NCBI GenBank assembly: GCA_017608295.1
Contig: JAFCGF010000010.1
Coordinates: 1-64,000 of the forward strand
Source: Candidatus Woesearchaeota archaeon
Lineage (GTDB): Archaea; Nanoarchaeota; Nanoarchaeia; Woesearchaeales; JAGVZT01
DNA length: 64,000 nucleotides
Direction: 5' to 3'
In this document: positions 10,301-17,722 of the stretch, in pieces
Numbering within the stretch: the first letter of the stretch is position 1
How the letters are laid out: every line of letters begins with the position of its first letter
Notes under the pieces: generated by a model
Told to the model about the DNA's origin: nothing
Seen by the model: only the letters and a program-made list of their open reading frames with translations
Database searches by the model: none
Translations under genes and position numbers: made by a program

Positions 10301-13300
10301 TTGCCGTCCAGATGGAACAATCCAATCAAATCAGGTGAAGTGGGCACATAAGGCTTTGTCGGAGGAGTGAAATTAAGGGTAAGGTTGGTGTCGATGTTGG
10401 TCGTGTGGGAGGTGAACTCATTGGAGAACGAGGTATAGTCAAAGGCGAAGTTGTTGGCGTACCCAACTGAATAACCGAAGAGGAATTCCTGCTGATGCAC
10501 CCCGGGAGTCAGCACGCGGACAGTGTGGAACGAGGTCTCGCCGTTGCAATTGTAGTCACGGACAAATACGCCACTCATCGAGAGGTTGAGCGTGGTGTTG
10601 AGGAGCTGCGTGTAATTGAGATAGGTCAAATTGGACTGCCCTGGAACAGGATGGCCGAGACCTGCGCTGAAGCATGCTATTGTCGCGTTGCCGAATGATG
10701 TGGTGCTGTTTTCGCACGAGACGCGCGAATCAGTGGTCAGGACCCAGAGAGCTGTATCAATAGGGATGTTGTTGCACTTCAACTGGAGGAACGCGAGGTC
10801 TCCGGCAGTGTGGTTGCTCGCGTTGCTTCCCTGCACCCAGATGTACTCAGGGAACTCGGCGAACATTGTGCCATTCACAGCCCGGATGGTAAGGTTCGCG
10901 GTGCCAGAGGTGTTAAACCTCACTGACCATTCCCCTCCAACAGTTGGATATGACTGCACATCGATGATAATCAATTCAATGTCAAACTGCACATTGCCAA
11001 CCTCAGGGATGAGCCACCGCAACTGCTCGACAAGGGTATCATTATCAGCGTCGATGTACGTCAGGTTGAATCGCGGGTCAGAGGTCACGTCGACGCGGAA
11101 CCAGTCCTGCTGCGGCAGCGAGACGTTATCCGCAAGAATCTCGACCGGCACGGGAGTCTCATTCACAGTAGGTGTTTCATTGAGAGCAGGAGTCTCATTA
11201 AGCACAGGCGATTCGTTCAGCAGTGGAGTCTCATTAAGCACAGGGCTCTCATTGAGAGCAGGAGTCTCATTCAGTATTGGAGTCTCATTAAGCACGGGTG
11301 TCTCGTTGAGTGCTGGCGTGGCGTTCAGCGTAAGGTTCTGCTCCTCCACCACCTGGCCGAGAGACACATTCTGCTCTATCTCAGTGACATAACCGAAATA
11401 CTCAAGGTAATCCGCTCTCGACAAGTTCCAGAAGAGGCGTATTGATTTCACCGGCGAGGGAGTGATGTTCATCACAGCAGTGAGGTTCGTGTAGTTGAAG
11501 GGCGAAACAATATTGAGCCGCGTGTGACCAAATCTCGACACTGTCTCGTTCATCTCTGCGGCTGGAGTGTAGTACTCAATGGAATACTTCCGCGACTCCT
11601 TCGGGTTGAGCGTAACATCGAACTCCGGCTCGAGTTCAGACAGGCCGGCGAACTGGCTTGCGACACCCAGAGCCTTGCCCTTATCTTTCTTCCCCAGCAG
11701 TTTCTCACCGGACTCTGCTGCATCTTTTGTCCTCAGTGTGACGCCAAGCCCTACAAGCCGCACATCATCAGCCGGAACCTCCTGCTCTTTAACCTCATCC
11801 CTGACCTTGATGTTATGCGCCCAGCCAGGCACATGTGAGTTCACTACCAGCACCTGGCTCTCGTTCCTGAGATTCGTGACTGTGATGTCCTTACGCCACT
11901 TGACAGGCTTGCCTACAATGCCCTCAACCATGACCTCTGTCTCGACAATCTCCTCAGTAATATTCAACGTCACGTTCTCAGTCACGTTCAGAGTCAGGTT
12001 CAGTGTCATGTTCACGGTGGCGTTCGTGAGGTTCACTCGCTCAACAACCAGCACGAGCAACTCATTGCTCAGCGCAGTCAGCGTACCATCAAAGGCGCTC
12101 ACTACAGTGCTGCGCGCGCCGATGAAGTTCCGGTCTGGCATAAGGACCATCCGCTCCCCGACAAACACAATAGTAAAGTTAGCCATAGAGGTGGCGTTGA
12201 AGTAAAGGTGGTCATTGTTCGAGTCATTAAAGTGCTTCGAGAGGTCAAGGGTATAGGTACTGTTCACTTCCATCTCGATAGGTGGAATCTCCTCATAAAG
12301 CAAAGGTAGCGCGTTCTGCCGGTACACATCCACAGGGATAACAGCCCGTACAGCAAACTCGCCGTCGCTGGCAATCACCACAAGCTCTGTCTTACCACTG
12401 AAGCCCGGCTTTGCACTCACACTCAGTTGTGGTTCGTCAATCTCAATGATAAGATCATCAGAGAGTGCGATGTAATCAAGCCCATCGCCATCGGGGTCTG
12501 CAAACAACACAGGAAGCTCTAAATCCACAAGAGAACTCTCTTTAGACACAGGCTCCAAGAGTAGTGCCTCGGGCTTATCATCAAAGAGAAGAATGCTCTC
12601 GTTCTCGAATAGGAACTCGGGCGGGCGGTTCTCCTCACTGACATAGTACGTGAGGTTGTCCAGCACAAGGGTGGCGTTCTCCACTTCTACCACGAGGCGG
12701 TAGATAGTGCCGCTAATCTTTGGCAGCACGCAACTCTCAACGCAAAAATCTTCGAATTGGATGACCTGCTCAAGCTCACTCGGAGGCTCTGTGATGTTAT
12801 CAGTCACATTTTCGAGCACGGGCTCAGTCACGTTCAGCGTCACGTTCTCAGTGAGGTTGAGCGTCAGGTTCTCAAGCACGGGCTCAGTCACGTTCAGCGT
12901 CACGTTCTCAGTGATGTTGAGTGTCAGGTTCTCAAGCACAGGGTCAGTCACGTTCAGCGTCACGTTCTCAGTGAGGTTGAGTGTCAGGTTCTCAAGCACA
13001 GGCTCAGTCACGTTCAGGGTCACGTTCTCAGTGAGATTGAGCGTCAGGTTCTCAAGCACGGGCTCAGTCACGTTCAGCGTCACGTTCTCAGTGAGGTTGA
13101 ATGTCAGGTTCTCAGGAATATCCAACTGGACATCAAGTGTAAGGTTTTCAATAGGAAGCGTGAGATTGTCTAAAGAAGAATTGGCGTCAGTGGCAGTGAC
13201 CTCGTCGATGGCCAGGCCGGTGATGCTTGTGATGCCCGCATCACTCGGAGGAGAGGGCAAAGAGTTCGAATCGAGAATGAGATAACGAGAAACATTGCTC

Positions 13301-14343
13301 TTGTTCTCAGGATAGAAATCCTCAAGATAGACTGAGAAGGTACCGTTGCCTATGACTGAGCCGGACAGGCGCAGGCCGACAAGCAGATCATTCTGCTCCA
13401 GGGTGATGAGGTGATGCGCTGGCTCAGAAAAACTTACCCCGAGGGGCTCGATGTGCGGAGTACCCTCCCCACTCACTATCAATCCGGTAAACACCGGACC
13501 GAACAGCAATCCGGCAAACACAAAAAGCAGCACGACAAGAATCACCGCGGCTGACCTCTGCGACACCTGAGGGAAGCGCACTCCCTCCCCAATGGAAGGG
13601 CCGCGCACCATCTCCTCGATGCGCGACGGCAACTTTTCCTCCACGCCAAGTGCTGTCTCGACGGCAGCAGGCGCAACAACAGGCTCTGGTTTTGGCCTCT
13701 TGGAGATGTACTGCATAGCGAGCGAGTCGAGCCTCAAAGCAAATAGCCGCTCCTCTGCCTTTGTGGCAAGCCCATCGTAGTAGGCGTGCCATTCCTGGGG
13801 TTCTTTTCCCTCGAGGAATTTGCTCCTCAGGAGCTCGAACTGCGTGTAGCTTATCTCCTTCGACTTATACCGCTTGTCGAGCTGGCCAAGCACAAGAGAA
13901 ATCTCCTGCTTGCGGAATTTCGTGTTGAGGATGTACTTCCTCAATTCGTATTCGCTCCGCACCAGAGCGGCCCTGGGCTCGGTCAGCTCTTTCTCTATGC
14001 CCTCAATCTCCTTCAGCAGTGCTGAGAAATAGGCCTGCCATTCCTTCAGGGGCCTACTCCCTAGGAGGTCACGAAGGCGCTTGTCATAGGCATCTTTCGA
14101 GCACTGGCCAGAAACAAGGTCGTTCCTAAGCCGAGCAACTTGCTGTTCGTAGCGCGCCTGCTTTTCGACGATAGATGCGCGCTGCGCTGCGAGAAATGCC
14201 CGTGCTTCCCTAACGGCAGGTGGTGTGCGCTTGCGGGACCGCTTTTTCGAGCCAGATTTGGGTTTTTGGGTGGTTCGCGTACGAGAAGTAGTCTTTGTAG
14301 GGCTCGGTTTCTTTGTCTTACTATCGGTCACGCGCGCACCCAT
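4342..14343 (-). CDS. Giant N-anchored surface protein, LamG domains and Cys/Asp-rich repeats (3333 aa)
   Basis: A single open frame. Residues 1-260 are basic and coiled-coil-like and contain a motif duplicated at about 68-120 and 151-205 (each ends near EWQAYF or EWHAYY). A hydrophobic segment at about 266-288 anchors the protein, so the rest is outside the cell. Next come a 20-residue repeat with four Asn sequons per unit (about 412-515), Ig/cadherin-like domains (about 580-770), LNETP-type 6-residue repeats (about 1007-1063), and LamG/ConA-like domains at about 1336-1555, 1592-1790, 2072-2275 and 2295-2438. A beta-sandwich-like stretch lies at about 1825-2015, and a Cys/Asp-rich repeat array runs from about 2495 to the end. 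The last 11 or so residues (ELQCKRHVYL) are out-of-frame sequence produced by a deletion near 4372, so the intact ancestor was longer. A TATA box at 14362-14375 fits a leaderless start. The likely role is adhesion or an S-layer-like surface fibre; the ligand is unknown. Confidence 0.88.
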   Translation of the reverse strand: MGARVTDSKTKKPSPTKTTSRTRTTQKPKSGSKKRSRKRTPPAVREARAFLAAQRASIVEKQARYEQQVARLRNDLVSGQCSKDAYDKRLRDLLGSRPLKEWQAYFSALLKEIEGIEKELTEPRAALVRSEYELRKYILNTKFRKQEISLVLGQLDKRYKSKEISYTQFELLRSKFLEGKEPQEWHAYYDGLATKAEERLFALRLDSLAMQYISKRPKPEPVVAPAAVETALGVEEKLPSRIEEMVRGPSIGEGVRFPQVSQRSAAVILVVLLFVFAGLLFGPVFTGLIVSGEGTPHIEPLGVSFSEPAHHLITLEQNDLLVGLRLSGSVIGNGTFSVYLEDFYPENKSNVSRYLILDSNSLPSPPSDAGITSITGLAIDEVTATDANSSLDNLTLPIENLTLDVQLDIPENLTFNLTENVTLNVTEPVLENLTLNLTENVTLNVTEPVLENLTLNLTENVTLNVTDPVLENLTLNITENVTLNVTEPVLENLTLNLTENVTLNVTEPVLENVTDNITEPPSELEQVIQFEDFCVESCVLPKISGTIYRLVVEVENATLVLDNLTYYVSEENRPPEFLFENESILLFDDKPEALLLEPVSKESSLVDLELPVLFADPDGDGLDYIALSDDLIIEIDEPQLSVSAKPGFSGKTELVVIASDGEFAVRAVIPVDVYRQNALPLLYEEIPPIEMEVNSTYTLDLSKHFNDSNNDHLYFNATSMANFTIVFVGERMVLMPDRNFIGARSTVVSAFDGTLTALSNELLVLVVERVNLTNATVNMTLNLTLNVTENVTLNITEEIVETEVMVEGIVGKPVKWRKDITVTNLRNESQVLVVNSHVPGWAHNIKVRDEVKEQEVPADDVRLVGLGVTLRTKDAAESGEKLLGKKDKGKALGVASQFAGLSELEPEFDVTLNPKESRKYSIEYYTPAAEMNETVSRFGHTRLNIVSPFNYTNLTAVMNITPSPVKSIRLFWNLSRADYLEYFGYVTEIEQNVSLGQVVEEQNLTLNATPALNETPVLNETPILNETPALNESPVLNETPLLNESPVLNETPALNETPTVNETPVPVEILADNVSLPQQDWFRVDVTSDPRFNLTYIDADNDTLVEQLRWLIPEVGNVQFDIELIIIDVQSYPTVGGEWSVRFNTSGTANLTIRAVNGTMFAEFPEYIWVQGSNASNHTAGDLAFLQLKCNNIPIDTALWVLTTDSRVSCENSTTSFGNATIACFSAGLGHPVPGQSNLTYLNYTQLLNTTLNLSMSGVFVRDYNCNGETSFHTVRVLTPGVHQQEFLFGYSVGYANNFAFDYTSFSNEFTSHTTNIDTNLTLNFTPPTKPYVPTSPDLIGLFHLDGNYNDSSGNGFHCTAAGTPTTTDGRFGTKGMEFGDDADDLSCGTGAMIQEYTGDLTVSVWVYPLSNNSVGGRTAVCAYDYGASSSSTGWSLGNTWTGNYFRFIVYNGTHYGNADDPDFLETNLNRWTHIVGVYKAGQYVHLYADGVLIASDTTNVPQFIAYNTTHASSYPLRIGRRSDTTSARWNGTLDEVAIWNRSLSIDEIREYYHDGLYTHSTSDVGDTNRSRWKTLNWTADTGWDEDDSSIIAYFRFDEGSGSTAYDKGSNGYDGTITGATWTNQSKQGYALYFDGTNDRVRYGGDLGNPSAMSLAIWFKSSNLNNGNDYIMDGRRATGTWWLLQDYASGACTDSAGNICYDARVEVPSSLIYEDRWHHVVVTDSATAAKIYLDGELIDVGTGEDPNIGVNLTIGAGSTNAGSWDGELDEVLVTSDVLTHGEVRELYAKGRTGLFMQTRSGLADPPDGDWTGPEPIPAPHATNDGVVFHASFDGDYEGADREVPQTKVLLHAGTADSGPNPYDYRNISKSQYVLDGSADYKLVYSIYFPPWSENFQAGIDIQDFSGTYLRNQGNTDQNGVNCAPWTDLHAYANGTWYTRICPLTGLEDMMMGFITGLHPSSTDSGTTYAYFADIHILDASNNEVVTAFDQDTAANGDFAVWAGITSTFTTFFLGPTTLDVPYPDNPKAGRFDSGEKRDIENPDAADMSATAGPVQSVLRYASGHSNNERAIMVLRLDETSGTTVTDENGNEGIVSGSPTMTNWGRYDSGIRFDGVNDYINMGDIDDLDTPSAFTIELWFYRDTDMDNETNHGVENVLVAQCSVSDNDNLEIGTDGSSIDLYLDTADYGGKKSYDIGIADTTWYHLAVTYDTGELNELRVYLNGVLKVENDTWGGPFDPSKASNLTFGISRPDASRPWGLYGGALDEIAIYDYAKTADEIYQDYLENFDRSADSGTISMWVKPEWSLDDTERHVLFTIANSSYFKKPQKVWLQHLDDAIFLQVSNVTHYFSCGTNSSNAAGYKWAAGEWFHIAAGWTRGSGACNFSINGKFYGDYSENVGTKVSSGLVGSYFYIGSTEGKDVHANATIDEVTIYNYHETDASVFYPTGHVTSGQVINAANDTEFVQWRAIFTSGDDHATPKLVNVTLEYLHNDSAQCDSGTDCESNLCVAGYCRETGTCDVYDGYGCSEDSNAWNGASGGKCVADGSCNTSNPIAMHCTGDGCDLGTDNAYGDCDGRGGDSCDYTAGNGNFAQDGLCFDDLEGALLGTNHDCNAVSGSFVYYNGTSYRNESQQVAGDYDSATDSDGMSCDPTFTDDYSADGMVTTDGSKAVCTDSGTVRIDATDSDYFKATCDASADQCDLSIDDSSLESPYVQDGLCVDGNTCDGSDVALDGGSYYGDCDGHGGKQCDSVATSGDYTQDGVCFDDGGESDGTNFDCETADYVYYNASHYRDDTQVGTWDYDYDENSDGVSCDDTGDWSGGHDYTADGMVTKSACTAATSTVRVDQSDNNYFVDTCDASGDLCDDSVTAHATVLWGQEGLCAANACDAQDVVNNSGTFLADCNDGGGMECEADASSGEFAQSGMCFDDGGNSDGTNFDCEVAGIIIFNATRYIDDTQNNSDTYDYDSDNDGRSCDATITSGGNYSATGLMTTNGCTAATGLVSVNGSNNNYFVVGCTGNGGDMCDTATVTDLDSPFTQDGLCLADKSCDGSDVVNNTNIYYGNCNDQGGVQCESAPTSGTWSQDGMCFDDGGVSDGTNFDCLTSGYIFYNGTHYEDDGAVAAADYDYDEDNDGDSCDLSLTSDGNYSVSGMVTSAGCTASGSLVSVNLSNGNVFVVGCEPGFPCNSSVAVDMTAPWGREGTCNASLLCQDSGVMVDTDQDGTFETSDCNQTWNGSLCDTDNDDTADGVCVSTTCDTTIPTELKCDTDGCDNTDMGAPSALTCGASTGFACDNSFGAFTDNFFTQDGTCSADGCDTSGHVCYDDSELQCKRHVYL
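11150..11322 (-). repeat. 18-bp repeat encoding LNETP(V/A/I) hexapeptides
   Basis: About nine hexapeptides of the form LNETPV/LNESPV follow one another in the giant protein. Each contains one N-x-S/T sequon and one Pro. This predicts an extended glycosylated linker between the membrane-proximal Ig-like part and the LamG part. Confidence 0.85.
12800..13113 (-). repeat. 60-bp tandem repeat encoding a 20-residue N-glycosylation sequon repeat
   Basis: About five copies of exactly 60 bp encode ENLTLNLTENVTLNVTEPVL with few changes. Each unit carries four N-x-T sequons (NLT, NLT, NVT, NVT). It lies just outside the membrane segment of the giant protein, where a densely glycosylated stalk would sit. 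A shorter N-x-T-rich stretch recurs at about 11955-12035. Confidence 0.9.
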
Positions 14344-14361
14344 TAGAGTATATATGCGGAA

Positions 14362-14375
14362 AATAAACTTTTAAG
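14362..14375 (-). promoter_or_regulatory. TATA box of the giant surface gene
   Basis: The minus strand reads CTTAAAAGTTTATT, about 20-30 nt upstream of the ATG at 14343. There is no GGAGG before that ATG, so a leaderless transcript is expected. Confidence 0.5.
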
Positions 14376-14540
14376 CCTTGGGTACACTATGTCATGACTG
14401 ACTTAGTCAGACAAAATGCAAACTCCTGCGAATTCAGGCGAGATAAAGTTTTAAACGCAAGAATTCTTAACGTGACTCAGGGTTTTGAGGGAGTTTATCG
14501 GCAGGTAAAGCAAGGCAATGAAATGCCACCCTCCACAAGA

Positions 14541-14569
14541 CTTATTAATATTGTCCCATTAATGGGACA
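14541..14569 (+). promoter_or_regulatory. Promoter with an 18-bp perfect palindrome (operator candidate)
   Basis: A TATA-like CTTATTAATA (14541-14550) is followed directly by TGTCCCATTAATGGGACA (14552-14569), a perfect 18-bp palindrome. It sits where transcription should begin, about 25 nt before the ATG at 14595. The downstream gene begins with a winged-helix domain, so autoregulation is plausible. The rest of the 250-bp gap holds only the giant gene's promoter and no convincing gene. Confidence 0.6.
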
Positions 14570-14594
14570 TATGGACCAATATTGAATCAAAAAA

Positions 14595-15188
14595 ATGCGC
14601 ATACACCAGTACTTAGAAGACATGTTGGGAAGCAAGACACGGATAGCAACGCTAAGAGTGCTGTTTCACTATCCCTCTAAAATATTCACTGGAAGAGAGC
14701 TCGCCCGCCTCGCGAAAGGCGCAAGCAAAAGTTCAGTCCTGAGGGCTATCAAGGACCTGGAATCAAGCGGCATCGTAAGCACCGAGTGCCACGGAAGAAC
14801 ACTCCTCATTCAACTAAATTGTGACCATTTCATCTACGAGAACATGAGCAGACTCTTCAGAGAAGAGCGGAAATCCTTCGGAAAAGTGAAGGGAAAACTT
14901 AAAGCTATGATTCCTGCCACAGCCTATTGCTGCCTGCTCTTTGGCAGCGTCGCACGAGGTGAGGAAAGGTCAGGAAGTGATGTGGACCTTCTTCTCATCC
15001 TCAGGGATGCAAGAGCAAAGAAGAAACTGGAAATGGAATTACCCACGCACCTGGAGGATTATGAATTGATGCTCAGCTGGCACATATGGAGCCTAAGCGA
15101 ATTCAGAAAGCAACGTCATACGCACTTAGGCAAGAGTATCAAGCGTGATGCAATCCTTATCATGGGTGAGGATCCATGGCAGCAATAA
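14595..15188 (+). CDS. Winged-helix plus nucleotidyltransferase protein (MNT-type antitoxin candidate)
   Basis: 197 aa. Residues 1-75 look like a winged helix (TGRELARLAKGASKSSVLRAI). Residues 110-140 carry the minimal nucleotidyltransferase signature GSVARGEERSGSDVDLLL, with the G-S and D-x-D motifs intact. The next gene overlaps it by 13 nt and is HEPN-like, the classic MNT/HEPN toxin-antitoxin arrangement in which the nucleotidyltransferase neutralises the HEPN protein. The fused DNA-binding domain and the palindrome before the start suggest operon autoregulation. Confidence 0.75.
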   Translation: MRIHQYLEDMLGSKTRIATLRVLFHYPSKIFTGRELARLAKGASKSSVLRAIKDLESSGIVSTECHGRTLLIQLNCDHFIYENMSRLFREERKSFGKVKGKLKAMIPATAYCCLLFGSVARGEERSGSDVDLLLILRDARAKKKLEMELPTHLEDYELMLSWHIWSLSEFRKQRHTHLGKSIKRDAILIMGEDPWQQ

Positions 15189-15577
15189 AAACAGCTGGAG
15201 TAGAGAAGCGTTTCCATATGAATTACCTCACACGGGCAGCCGAATGTGCTGCGGAGATGCGCAATGCACTTAAAGAGAAACGCTGGAACGCTGCGGCCAT
15301 CCTCGCTGTGCACTGCGCTATTAGCTCTGCTGATGCGCTCACAGTATTCTACTTCGAGAAGAGGCATGCAGGAACACAGCACAGCGAGGTCCTGAGACTC
15401 TTCCGCCAGGTTCCTGAACCGCAAGCAATAAAGAAGGAGAGACAGTTGAAGCGGCTTCTGGATTTGAAAAAAGATGCTGAATACTCAAAGAGACTAATAA
15501 GGGAAACAGAAGCGAGAGACGCAGTCAAGCAGGCAAAGCGATTCCTCAACTGGACAATGTCCTTACTTAGCCCTTAA
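15176..15577 (+). CDS. HEPN-like protein, partner of the nucleotidyltransferase
   Basis: 133 aa, predicted all-helical. The pattern AAILAVHCAISSADAL followed by a C-terminal EARDAVKQAKRFLNW helix is typical of HEPN four-helix bundles. A short Arg/His stretch (KRHAGTQH) could serve as the R-x(4-6)-H motif, but its position is not canonical, so ribonuclease activity is uncertain. Its start lies inside the preceding gene. Its stop overlaps the convergent ATPase gene by 4 nt. Confidence 0.6.
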   Translation: MAAIKTAGVEKRFHMNYLTRAAECAAEMRNALKEKRWNAAAILAVHCAISSADALTVFYFEKRHAGTQHSEVLRLFRQVPEPQAIKKERQLKRLLDLKKDAEYSKRLIRETEARDAVKQAKRFLNWTMSLLSP

Positions 15578-16584
15578 AGCTCAGCAAGGTCATTCTGGAA
15601 ATCATCAGCCAGGCCGTAGGTCTTCGGCCTGCGGTGATTCACCACTTTCACCACGCGCCTGTCCATGAGCAGAGACAACTGTTTTCCCACGCTTCCAGCG
15701 CTCGTATTCATAATTTTCGCGAGCTGATTGGCAGAGCGGGTGCCTTCTGTCAAGAGTTTCAGGAGGCGCTTCTGCATCGGGCTGAAAGCCAGCTGGTCCA
15801 CCTCTTCAAGGTCGAGAACTCCAGGGTCAAGGGTGGGCTGGACAAGCCTGTAGGGCTCCTCTTCAAAGAAATTGTCCTGAAGCTCATCAAGAACAGTGAT
15901 GGCATGCTCGGGATGAATCTGCTCCATCTTGCCCTCTTTAAAGCTGGAGGAGAGGTGCATCGCCACTAATTCGCAGGCCTCGAGCATCTTTCGGGGATTA
16001 TAGTTCGCCTGCTTAGCGAGAGCAGGTATTGTCGAATGATGGAAGGGATGCTTCGCGTCTGTCCTCAGTTCCACAAGTTCGCGAGCCTGATCGTCGCTGA
16101 GCGACTTCATGCGCACGATGCGGTTGCCAATGCGGTGCTTGAAGCTGTCAGAATAATCGAACGGCGGCTTGGTCTGCGCCATCACCACTGCCTTAAGCAC
16201 ATCGCTGTCATACAGGGTCTTGATATGGTTCTTCAGCTGGGCATCAGAGGCATGGCCCTCGTCGAGAAGCAGGACAACATCTTTTGGCTTTCGAAAGAAA
16301 AGCTTGTCAAGAAAGGGCCGCTCTTTCATCAGATGCTTGTGGAGGTCAAAGAATTCGTCGAGCTCCTCAGCGTTAAGGTACACGACACGGTCTTTATCGA
16401 GCTGGCTCCTCACGAGCCTGAGCAGAGAAGTCTTTCCAGTGCCGGTATTGCCGGTAAGGAGGCAAATATTCCCAGAAGTCAAGTGATGTGTCAAGAGTTC
16501 CCTCTCTCTCTCAAGACCAACGAGGTTCACGTTCGGCTTGATTGAAAATGGGTTGTCCTCCCAGTTATACGCGTGGAACCACAT
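15574..16584 (-). CDS. AAA ATPase, ExeA/ORC-like, with C-terminal HTH
   Basis: 336 aa. Residues 1-25 (FHAYNWEDNPFSIKPN) are the usual start of ExeA-like ATPases. The Walker A motif is GNTGTGKTS (about 44-52) and Walker B is VVLLLDEGHA (about 105-114). The C-terminal 70 residues (SPMQKRLLKLLTEGTRSANQLAKIM) form a winged helix. The family couples ATP hydrolysis to DNA or complex remodelling; the target here is unknown. It is transcribed alone, converging on the HEPN gene. Confidence 0.75.
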   Translation of the reverse strand: MWFHAYNWEDNPFSIKPNVNLVGLERERELLTHHLTSGNICLLTGNTGTGKTSLLRLVRSQLDKDRVVYLNAEELDEFFDLHKHLMKERPFLDKLFFRKPKDVVLLLDEGHASDAQLKNHIKTLYDSDVLKAVVMAQTKPPFDYSDSFKHRIGNRIVRMKSLSDDQARELVELRTDAKHPFHHSTIPALAKQANYNPRKMLEACELVAMHLSSSFKEGKMEQIHPEHAITVLDELQDNFFEEEPYRLVQPTLDPGVLDLEEVDQLAFSPMQKRLLKLLTEGTRSANQLAKIMNTSAGSVGKQLSLLMDRRVVKVVNHRRPKTYGLADDFQNDLAEL

Positions 16585-16735
16585 CTAACGTCTCTGCCTC
16601 TCTAGCCTTTCCCGCCTTGAGGATATTTAAAGTTTTCTATAGATGAGAGACAAAACAAGGAATATTGTCACCCCTTGAAAGGAGATTCCTTATTTCCGAC
16701 CCGTAGGTTTAAATATCTCAGGCATTGTGGATACG

Positions 16736-17722
16736 ATGAATATTATCATGACATCGGCATATGACATCATCTCAGTGGGCTCGAATGTCGTGGACCTATT
16801 TGTCGACACCGGCCTGCCTGAGTTGAGAAGCGAGAAGGAAGAGGAGAAGTTCATTGGCTATCCTGTGGGGGCGAAAATCCTCATCAGGGAGACGCACTTC
16901 GAGACAGGCGGAGGAGGGACCAACACAGCAGTAGCTTTCTCGCGCCTCGGCCTTAATACGGGCTATTTAGGTAACATCAGCACAGATGACTTCGGGCAGA
17001 AAATCATGGCGCAGCTCGAAGAGGAAAATATTACATTCCTCGGCACGCGCTCAAAGGAGAGGAGCGGATTCTCCGTCATCCTTGACAGCAAGGAGCGCAA
17101 TCGCACTATCCTAGTGTACAAGGGCGCATCCAATCACCTTGACTACGCCAAACTTAAGCTCAAGACGCTCGATACGAAGTGGCTCTACTTCTCCTCGATG
17201 GGAGAGAAGTCCTACGAGACGCAGAAGAAGCTCATCCGCTACGCATCGAAGAATGACATCAAGGTCGCATTCAACCCGAGCTGGTACCAGGCAGAAGAGG
17301 GACGGAAGCACCTCATGCCCCTTATCGAACGAACCGAGCTGCTGGTCATGAACAACGAAGAGGCGCAGCTCATCGCCGAGACCAGGGAGAAGCCCTGGGA
17401 AGTTCTATCATCATTCGGGCCGCGCACTGTGTGCATCACCGCAGGCAAAAAGCCGGTCAAGCTCTACCATGACGGAACGCTCCACGAGCTCATCCCTCAC
17501 CTACTCACTCCAAAGGAAGTCACTGGCGCGGGAGACGCCTTCGCCTCGGGGTTGGTGTACGGCATCATAAAAGAGAAGCCAATGGAAACCTGCCTCAAGA
17601 TAGCTCTTGTGAATTCACAGTCTGTCATCATGCACATCGGAGCCAAGAACAAGCTCCTCACATTCACGGAGGCCATGGCTGCTGCAAAAAAGAATCCTGT
17701 GGAGATACGGAGGCTAGGATGA
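16736..17722 (+). CDS. PfkB/ribokinase-family carbohydrate kinase
   Basis: 328 aa from the ATG at 16736; a GTG at 16727 is in frame, but the TATA box at 16707-16717 puts the transcript start at or next to 16736. It shows the PfkB signatures GGGGTNTAVAFSRLG (sugar binding) and TGAGDAFASGL (catalytic Asp and anion hole). It phosphorylates a sugar, a nucleoside or fructose-6-phosphate; the substrate cannot be decided from sequence. Its stop overlaps the start of tpiA (ATGA), so the two are co-translated, which favours a glycolytic substrate. Confidence 0.85.
   Translation: MNIIMTSAYDIISVGSNVVDLFVDTGLPELRSEKEEEKFIGYPVGAKILIRETHFETGGGGTNTAVAFSRLGLNTGYLGNISTDDFGQKIMAQLEEENITFLGTRSKERSGFSVILDSKERNRTILVYKGASNHLDYAKLKLKTLDTKWLYFSSMGEKSYETQKKLIRYASKNDIKVAFNPSWYQAEEGRKHLMPLIERTELLVMNNEEAQLIAETREKPWEVLSSFGPRTVCITAGKKPVKLYHDGTLHELIPHLLTPKEVTGAGDAFASGLVYGIIKEKPMETCLKIALVNSQSVIMHIGAKNKLLTFTEAMAAAKKNPVEIRRLG

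Noticed and set aside
12800..13113. Possible CRISPR array because of regular 60-bp repeats
   Set aside because: The units are contiguous without unique spacers and encode a conserved peptide in the frame of the giant gene.
12757..13285. Plus-strand frames full of SVTFSVTFSV-type or HVQRHVLSEVE-type repeats
   Set aside because: They are the complement of the 60-bp sequon repeat on the other strand, not separate proteins.
14394..14585. 63-codon plus-strand frame before the nucleotidyltransferase gene
   Set aside because: It contains the TATA box and palindrome of the next gene, has no ribosome binding site and no recognisable residues.
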